NCBI GenBank assembly: GCA_902826795.1
Contig: CADEGD010000004.1
Coordinates: forward strand, 1-38,517
Reading direction: 5' to 3'
Source of the DNA: an uncultured Acidobacteriota bacterium
GTDB lineage: Bacteria; Acidobacteriota; Blastocatellia; Pyrinomonadales; Pyrinomonadaceae
Length of the DNA stretch: 38,517 nucleotides
In this document: positions 33,022 through 38,517 of the stretch, piece after piece
How the letters are laid out: each line of letters opens with the position of its first letter
How positions within the stretch are numbered: the first letter of the stretch is position 1
Notes under the pieces: generated by a model
What the model was told of the DNA's origin: nothing
Seen by the model: only the letters and a program-made list of their open reading frames with translations
Databases searched by the model: none
Position numbers and translations under genes: made by a program

Positions 33022-36000
33022 ATGTGCATCAACTTTAGTGGACGCCTCACAAAAAGCCTCGCATCCGCACTCGCTTTTTCGCTATTGCTTTTCCTTTCCG
33101 CGTCGGTCGCCCCCGCCCAAACTAACACCGGGCAGGTGTCGGGAAACGTAACCGATCAACAGGGAGCTTCCCTCGCGGATGCTACCGTAACGGCAACGCG
33201 CGTGGCGACAGGAGAGCGTCGAACAGCGACGACTTCCTCGGACGGTAACTATACGTTTACGAATCTCGGCCTCGGAATCTACCGCGTCTCGGTAACGAAA
33301 ACCGGCTTTAAGGAAACAACTGCGACCAACGTGGTCGTAAACGTTGCGACCGTGACCCGTCAGGATTTCGCGCTTGAGATCGGCCAGGTTTCGGAAATGG
33401 TCGAGATCACGGCCGAAGCCGTTCAGGTCGAAACCCAGAGCGGAACGGTCGGCGAGATCGTCTCCGGCGAACAGGTGAGGGAGCTGCCGCTCAATGGCCG
33501 CAGCTTCGTTCAGCTTACCCAGCTTCAGCCCGGTGTTTCGCCTCAGGATAACCTTGACAGTAAGAGTAAGGGTCTTTTCGGCGGCGTCGATTTTTCTGTT
33601 AATGGAAACTCTGCTCAAAGCAACTTGTTTCTTACCGACGGAGCTAACAATAACGATACCGGCTCAAACAGAACGATCCTGTTGTTCCCGTCTATTGAGG
33701 CGATCGCGGAGTTCAGATCGCTGCGTAATAGTTACGGACCGGAATATGGTCAGGCAGCGGGTGCGATCGTCTCGATCGCGACGCGAGGTGGAACAAATGA
33801 TTTTCACGGCAGTGCTTTCTACTTTGGCCGCAACGACGCTTTGAACGCGGCGGAGTACTTCGCGAAGTCTCGCGGCGGAACGAAGGACGCGCTTCGACGC
33901 CATGACTACGGATTCTCACTCGGCGGTCCGATCATCAAGAATCGATTATTCTTCTTCTACTCGCAGGAATGGAACCAGGAACTTCGCGGGCAGGCTCGAT
34001 TCGGCAGCGTTCCGACAACGCTCGAACGTCAGGGTAACTTCACTTCGGGACGCGTGCTGGCGAATGGTACGAGGTGTTCTGGTGCGGATGTTGGGGTCAT
34101 TGCCCCGGCGAATCTCAGTCCGGCCGGCCTTAAGCTCGTAAAGCTCTTCCCAGAAGCGAATCGAGCTTGGTCACCGGCCAGCGGCTCTTGCGACAACTGG
34201 GGCGTGTCGCTGAGCTCACCTATCGATTTCCGAGAAGAGAACGTAAGGATCGATTATCAGGTTACGAGTAAGCACAAAATTTTCGGCCGCTATACCCGTG
34301 ATGACTGGTCAAATGGTTTTCCGATTCAGGTCGGAAGTCTTTGGGGAGACGATGCATTTCCAACTGTAGAAAGCAATTGGAAGCAGCCTTCGCAACAGGC
34401 GGCATTCAAGCTTACGTCGACCCTCTCGAACTCTTCGGTCAACGAGGTCCAGTTTTCGTATTCCGGAAACAAGATCATCGTAGATCCCGGTGCAGGCGCC
34501 GAACTCAACCGCGAGATCAATCAGGCGATACCCGGTTTCTATCCCGATTCGGGAAAGGTGAATGGCCTAGATCGCCCGCACCCAGTCTTTTGGGGCGGCA
34601 TCTCGCCCTACTATTCTTCGAGCGGTGCCGACTTGTGGGCTCAGATCCCGTTCAGAAACGCTCTTGATATCTACTCGATCCGTGACGACTTCTCAACCGT
34701 TTCCGGCAACCATACGATGAAGATGGGCTTCCTCTTTGACAAGGCTGGTAAGGACGAAGATTCCGGACCGAGTGGCGAGTCAGTGCAGTTTTGGGGCGGC
34801 GGCGCGTCGAGTGCGTCAACGGGTAACGGCTTGGCTGATTTTCTAACCCGCGGTCAATATTTCGGGTTTGGTGAGACGAATACCATGCCCGTTGGGCAAA
34901 CGCGTTACAGCAACCTTGAGTTCTATTTCGGCGACACGTGGAAAGTTCGGCCGAATATTACCCTTGAGTTGGGTGTTCGCTACTCCATCTTCAAAGAGCC
35001 ATATGATGCTCGTGACCGGATAAGCTCCTTCTCAGCCGCCGCTTACAATCCGGCGCGACCGGCCACGGATTCGTGCAACGGTTTGGTTGTGCCGAAGGGC
35101 ACCAATCCCTGCGCGGGACTTGCCGGTGCCAGCACGCCGGTCGAGTTTGAGAATCGCGCTCTCCGAAAGAACAACTATAAGAATATCGCTCCGCGACTTG
35201 GCTTCGCGTGGGATGTTTTCAATAACGGTAAGACGGCTATTCGCGGGGGCTTTGGACAATTCTTTTTGCGAGAGAGAATCGCCCTCACGTTTGGAGGGCT
35301 GACTCTTAACTCACCGTTCGCCGCCGCAATTGGCGGTGAGCGAACTCTAGACGGCCAGTTCCGCGGACTTTCCGCAGCTTCGAATGGCCGCCCGCAATTC
35401 GGCATCACGCCTGACGCTGAGTCTCCATACTCCCTGCAGTTCAACGTCTCGGTCGGACAGCAGCTTTGGAAAGAAACGGTTCTCGAGGTTGGTTACGTGG
35501 GCAATCGGGCTCGCAATCAAATGACCCATTTCGATATAAATCAGGTAACCGAGGCAGGACGCCTTCAAGCCGCATTTGCCGCCGACGCAAATGCTGTGAA
35601 TCAATTCCGTCCGTTCAAAAACTACCCATCGATCTATATGTTCGAAAGGTCGGGCAAGGCGGACTACGATTCGATGCAGATGTTGTTTAGGACACGATTT
35701 GCAAAATCGCTTAGCCTGCAGGCAGCCTACACGTTCTCTCGCTCGCTTGCCGATTTTGGCTTGAGCGATTCGAACGGCAATCGAAGTGACTTCTCCATAT
35801 TGGATAACAACAACAGAGGCCTTGATTTCGCCGAGTCTGACATAAATAGGCCGCACATCTTTGTGGCAAATTTCATCTATAACTTCCCGCAGTTCAAAGA
35901 TCAGAACGCCTTCGTGCAAACGATCTTTGGCGGATGGGAAGCAACGGCGATCATTCAGGCTTCGAGTGGTATTTCGATCACGCCTCGGATCGGAGCGACC

Positions 36001-36552
36001 ACGATCCGCGATTTCAGGGCCGGAGGCGGTTTCCAGGCAGGAGTTACCGGCCTTGGAACAGGATCTGCAAATCAGCGTCCGATAAGGGTAGAAGGAGAGC
36101 CTTGTACTCTTTCAGATGCGGGACGAAATGTCTTTATCAACCCGAGAGCGTTTACGGTGATCGGCTATGAGATCGGAAGAACGAATCCGCAGAAATCGAC
36201 CTGCCTCGGGCCATCAAATAGAAATCTCGATTTTTCGTTATTCAAGAACTTCGCACCCGGTTGGCTGAAGAATTCGTTCTTTGGCGAACAGTCGAGAATT
36301 CAGTTCCGGCTCGAAATGTTCAATGCGTTCAATACGCCACAGTTCAGAGGTGATACTGGAGCGTTGGCGTGGAATTTCTACGATGGCTTCGTTGCGTGCG
36401 GAACGGCCGCTTGTTCGCCGACGAATAACCGGATCACCGCAACGGTCAATTCGAGTGGAACGCCGGTTCCGGGCTTTGCGAACAACTTTGGTGTTTCGAA
36501 CCGCACACGTGGCGGACGCGAGATCCAATACGCCTTGAAGTTCTACTTCTAA
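33022..36552 (+). CDS. Oar-like TonB-dependent outer-membrane receptor
   Basis: A 1176-residue outer-membrane protein. The signal peptide (about 1-34, ending APAQ) is followed by a carboxypeptidase-regulatory beta-sandwich (SGNVTDQQGASLADATVTATRV, LGLGIYRVSVTKTGF), a plug (VRELPLNGRSFVQLTQLQPG, LTDGANNNDTGS) and a large 22-strand-type barrel ending in LKFYF. This architecture is that of the Oar-like receptors expanded in Acidobacteriota, often placed with glycoside hydrolase genes and without a SusD partner; none is seen here. The ATG at 33022 is fixed by GGAGG 5 nt upstream; an in-frame ATG-less extension to 32950 is not supported. A terminator hairpin follows. Probable role: binding or import of oligosaccharides. 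Confidence 0.9.
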   Translation: MCINFSGRLTKSLASALAFSLLLFLSASVAPAQTNTGQVSGNVTDQQGASLADATVTATRVATGERRTATTSSDGNYTFTNLGLGIYRVSVTKTGFKETTATNVVVNVATVTRQDFALEIGQVSEMVEITAEAVQVETQSGTVGEIVSGEQVRELPLNGRSFVQLTQLQPGVSPQDNLDSKSKGLFGGVDFSVNGNSAQSNLFLTDGANNNDTGSNRTILLFPSIEAIAEFRSLRNSYGPEYGQAAGAIVSIATRGGTNDFHGSAFYFGRNDALNAAEYFAKSRGGTKDALRRHDYGFSLGGPIIKNRLFFFYSQEWNQELRGQARFGSVPTTLERQGNFTSGRVLANGTRCSGADVGVIAPANLSPAGLKLVKLFPEANRAWSPASGSCDNWGVSLSSPIDFREENVRIDYQVTSKHKIFGRYTRDDWSNGFPIQVGSLWGDDAFPTVESNWKQPSQQAAFKLTSTLSNSSVNEVQFSYSGNKIIVDPGAGAELNREINQAIPGFYPDSGKVNGLDRPHPVFWGGISPYYSSSGADLWAQIPFRNALDIYSIRDDFSTVSGNHTMKMGFLFDKAGKDEDSGPSGESVQFWGGGASSASTGNGLADFLTRGQYFGFGETNTMPVGQTRYSNLEFYFGDTWKVRPNITLELGVRYSIFKEPYDARDRISSFSAAAYNPARPATDSCNGLVVPKGTNPCAGLAGASTPVEFENRALRKNNYKNIAPRLGFAWDVFNNGKTAIRGGFGQFFLRERIALTFGGLTLNSPFAAAIGGERTLDGQFRGLSAASNGRPQFGITPDAESPYSLQFNVSVGQQLWKETVLEVGYVGNRARNQMTHFDINQVTEAGRLQAAFAADANAVNQFRPFKNYPSIYMFERSGKADYDSMQMLFRTRFAKSLSLQAAYTFSRSLADFGLSDSNGNRSDFSILDNNNRGLDFAESDINRPHIFVANFIYNFPQFKDQNAFVQTIFGGWEATAIIQASSGISITPRIGATTIRDFRAGGGFQAGVTGLGTGSANQRPIRVEGEPCTLSDAGRNVFINPRAFTVIGYEIGRTNPQKSTCLGPSNRNLDFSLFKNFAPGWLKNSFFGEQSRIQFRLEMFNAFNTPQFRGDTGALAWNFYDGFVACGTAACSPTNNRITATVNSSGTPVPGFANNFGVSNRTRGGREIQYALKFYF

Positions 36553-36573
36553 GGGCCGGTTAGCGGCTAAAAC

Positions 36574-36615
36574 TTCGGCAGGAAGAGGCAGCAACATCGC
36601 CGTCTTCCTGCCGAA
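36574..36615. terminator. Terminator hairpin after the receptor gene
   Basis: A perfect 13-bp stem TTCGGCAGGAAGA (36574-36586)/TCTTCCTGCCGAA (36603-36615) with a 16-nt loop is followed by TTCTTT. The T tract is short, so efficiency is uncertain. Confidence 0.6.
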
Positions 36616-36674
36616 TTCTTTGGTTGAAAAACCGTCGATCCGGCTCGATGCGATTCCCAAAAGTATGCCCGGGC

Positions 36675-36680
36675 TATGAT
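36675..36680 (+). promoter_or_regulatory. Possible -10 box of the TPR gene
   Basis: TATGAT, five of six to consensus, lies 24 nt before the ATG at 36705. No good -35 box is visible at the right distance. Confidence 0.35.
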
Positions 36681-36704
36681 AGAATTACGGAAAACAGTCT
36701 TCTG

Positions 36705-38517
36705 ATGACCGGCCGGCTTTTAGCATTACCTATCCTCGTCTTCCTGCCTTTCTCGATGTCTGCGCAGCGTGCTTCGGTTAGCCCGTCACCTGTGCCGCGT
36801 GAAGATGAGTTAAGCCGAAGGATTAGCGCCGCCGAGACATATCAGATCTCCGGCGACCTCCGAAATGCCGATGTCGAAAACCGCGCCGTCGCTGCGATCG
36901 GCCTGCAGCGAATCGGCAATATCGACATCGAAGAAGGCCGTTATCAAGACGCGGTCAAGAAGCTTTCAGAGTCCGCGAATTATCGCGACGGCTCTCGCGT
37001 CCGCGTTGACTTAGCGGTCGCATATCTTAGGCTCAATGATCTAGACAATGCTCTCACGGAAGCGCAGAGGGCGGTCGACCTCGACCCTAAAAACCCCTAT
37101 GCACACTACGTGCTCGGCAACGTCTATTTCCATAAAGAGGACTACGCCGCCGCCCTGCCCGAGCTGGAAAAGGTAATGCTGCTCGGTCCGACGTTCGACG
37201 CCGCTCACGCATTAGGAGTTACATACCTTCATCTCAAGCAGCTTGACCGGGCCAAGCTATTGTTTGAAGAGATCCAGACGACGTTGAAAAAGCCGAGTGC
37301 CGACCTTCATGTCCTTTTCGGACAGGCCTTTGAACAGACCAATTATCCGCGTGAGGCCGAAGCCGAATTCAACCGTGCACTTGCGATCGACCCTCAAAAG
37401 AAGAAAGCCGCGTTTTATCTCGGATATGTGATCTTGCAGTACGGCGGAAGCGGCCGCCTCGCCGAAGCCGGCCGGGCTTTTGAGCGGGAGCTGCTGATCG
37501 AACCGAACGACTTTTTCAACAATTTTTTCGCGGGCGTCGTCGCGTCCAGCGAGAACGACCACAAGAAGGCGACATCTTTTCTCCAACGGGCTATCCTCGC
37601 CGATCCGGTCAATGCCGAGGCTCACCTTTTTCTTGGCCAGTCACAGTTCGAGTTAAACGATCTCGCCGCGGCGGAGAAAACGCTTAGACGGGCGGTCACG
37701 TTAACGGTCGAAGATAGTCAGCGGGCTTTTCAGTCTCGCCGAATTCACTATCTGCTCGGGCGCCTGCTTGCAAAGACCGGTAGAAAAGAGGAAGCCGAGA
37801 AAGAACTCGCGATCGCGAAAAAACTGCAGGAACAGTTATTGACGTCGGTTCGCGACGGGTTAGACCGCACGTTTAATGGTGCCGTGGTGAAATCGAAGTC
37901 TGGTGACGATCCTACATCGCCCAAGATCTCGGGGCATACATACGGGCTTGAACCCGAACGCCTGCCCGCGCAATCGAAGGTGAAGGGTTATCTGGCTGAG
38001 GCAGTCGCTCAGGCCTTTCACAACCTCGGCGTGATCGAAGCTCAGACCGGAAATCTTAATGAGAGTATCGACCGGTTTGCCGCGGCGTACAGGTGGAAGC
38101 CCGACCTTCCCGGCCTCGATCGTAATTGGGGAATTGTGGCTTTTCGCGCAAACCAATTCGATAAGGCAATAGCTCCGCTCACGCGGAATCTCGCGGCAAA
38201 TCCGAAAGACGATCTGGTTCGGCAGATGCTGGGCACGATCCACTATTTTTCAAAGAACTTCAAGCTTTCTGTCGAGACGCTAAAGCCGATCGAGCAGAGC
38301 CTCGCGACGAAACCTGAGCTTGCGTATTTTTACGGCATCGCGCTCGTTCAGCTTGAGCGAAATCTGGAGGCAACTCCACTCTTCGAGCGTCTCGCTCAGG
38401 CCTCTCAAAAGAACGCCCAATCGTTGCAATACGCAGCTCAAGGATTCATGTTTTTAGGAGACTATCGGCGGGCGGCGAAAGAGTTCCAAACGGTTGAGCT
38501 TTTGGCTCCCGGAACGC
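36705..38517 (+). CDS. Exported TPR-repeat protein, 3' end cut by the window
   Basis: An open frame from the ATG at 36705 runs off the end; 604 residues are visible without a stop. The first 20 or so residues (RLLALPILVFLPFSMSAQ) form a signal peptide. The rest is a series of about ten or more tetratricopeptide repeats, seen as recurring A-x-x-x-L-G and A-L-x-x-D-P patterns: ALTEAQRAVDLDPKNPYAH, EAEFNRALAIDPQKKKAAFYLG, AGRAFERELLIEPNDFF, ATSFLQRAILADPVNAEAHLFLG. A break with lower TPR similarity lies around residues 380-425. TPR arrays bind proteins; the partner is unknown. It follows the receptor gene but has its own possible -10 box. Confidence 0.85.
   Translation, partial: MTGRLLALPILVFLPFSMSAQRASVSPSPVPREDELSRRISAAETYQISGDLRNADVENRAVAAIGLQRIGNIDIEEGRYQDAVKKLSESANYRDGSRVRVDLAVAYLRLNDLDNALTEAQRAVDLDPKNPYAHYVLGNVYFHKEDYAAALPELEKVMLLGPTFDAAHALGVTYLHLKQLDRAKLLFEEIQTTLKKPSADLHVLFGQAFEQTNYPREAEAEFNRALAIDPQKKKAAFYLGYVILQYGGSGRLAEAGRAFERELLIEPNDFFNNFFAGVVASSENDHKKATSFLQRAILADPVNAEAHLFLGQSQFELNDLAAAEKTLRRAVTLTVEDSQRAFQSRRIHYLLGRLLAKTGRKEEAEKELAIAKKLQEQLLTSVRDGLDRTFNGAVVKSKSGDDPTSPKISGHTYGLEPERLPAQSKVKGYLAEAVAQAFHNLGVIEAQTGNLNESIDRFAAAYRWKPDLPGLDRNWGIVAFRANQFDKAIAPLTRNLAANPKDDLVRQMLGTIHYFSKNFKLSVETLKPIEQSLATKPELAYFYGIALVQLERNLEATPLFERLAQASQKNAQSLQYAAQGFMFLGDYRRAAKEFQTVELLAPGT

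Overview
The window looks like a chromosomal piece from a Gram-negative bacterium of the Acidobacteriota, probably near Blastocatellia. This is an inference. It rests on two Oar-like TonB-dependent receptors with an N-terminal carboxypeptidase-regulatory domain, an LptE-like protein, a PilT ATPase, an actinobacterial-type xylose isomerase, mixed ATG/GTG/TTG starts and moderately high GC. No tRNA, rRNA, CRISPR array, transposase or phage gene was seen.

Region 1 (1-8.3 kb, + strand) is housekeeping: the 3' part of argH, a hotdog thioesterase, tilS, ftsH, folP, an unknown membrane protein, lptE and holA. The orders tilS-ftsH-folP and lptE-holA are familiar in other bacteria and support the calls. 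The gaps carry several different short inverted repeats.

Region 2 (8.3-13.7 kb, - strand) holds a retropepsin-like protease with a DUF5678 protein, a zinc-ribbon/receiver-like protein with pilT, and the queA-rimI-like-thiE operon. A secreted beta/gamma-crystallin protein follows on the + strand (13.9-14.9 kb), closed by a strong terminator.

Region 3 (15-36.6 kb) is a plant-polysaccharide locus. A ROK repressor diverges from xylB-xylA-xylF-GH10 xylanase, and a GH5 mannanase follows. On the - strand come an Oar-like receptor, an APC permease and an AhpD-like redox protein, tightly coupled. Then follow a small secreted unknown on the + strand, a GH16-GH3 operon (-), a second ROK regulator (+) and a second large Oar-like receptor (+). 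The implied pathway runs from extracellular cleavage of xylan, mannan and beta-glucan, through uptake, to xylulose 5-phosphate. The ABC permease and ATPase partners of XylF are not in the window. A truncated secreted TPR protein ends the window.

The most notable signal is the gene at 22451-23023 (-). Its frame is interrupted once, by a UGA exactly where the AhpD/carboxymuconolactone-decarboxylase family has the second Cys of its CxxC motif. A 7-bp hairpin with a G-starting triloop lies 17 nt downstream, which fits a bacterial SECIS. It is therefore a candidate CxxU selenoprotein. Two caveats apply: the two genes upstream in the same operon carry an amber stop and a one-base frameshift, so decay or sequence error must be excluded.
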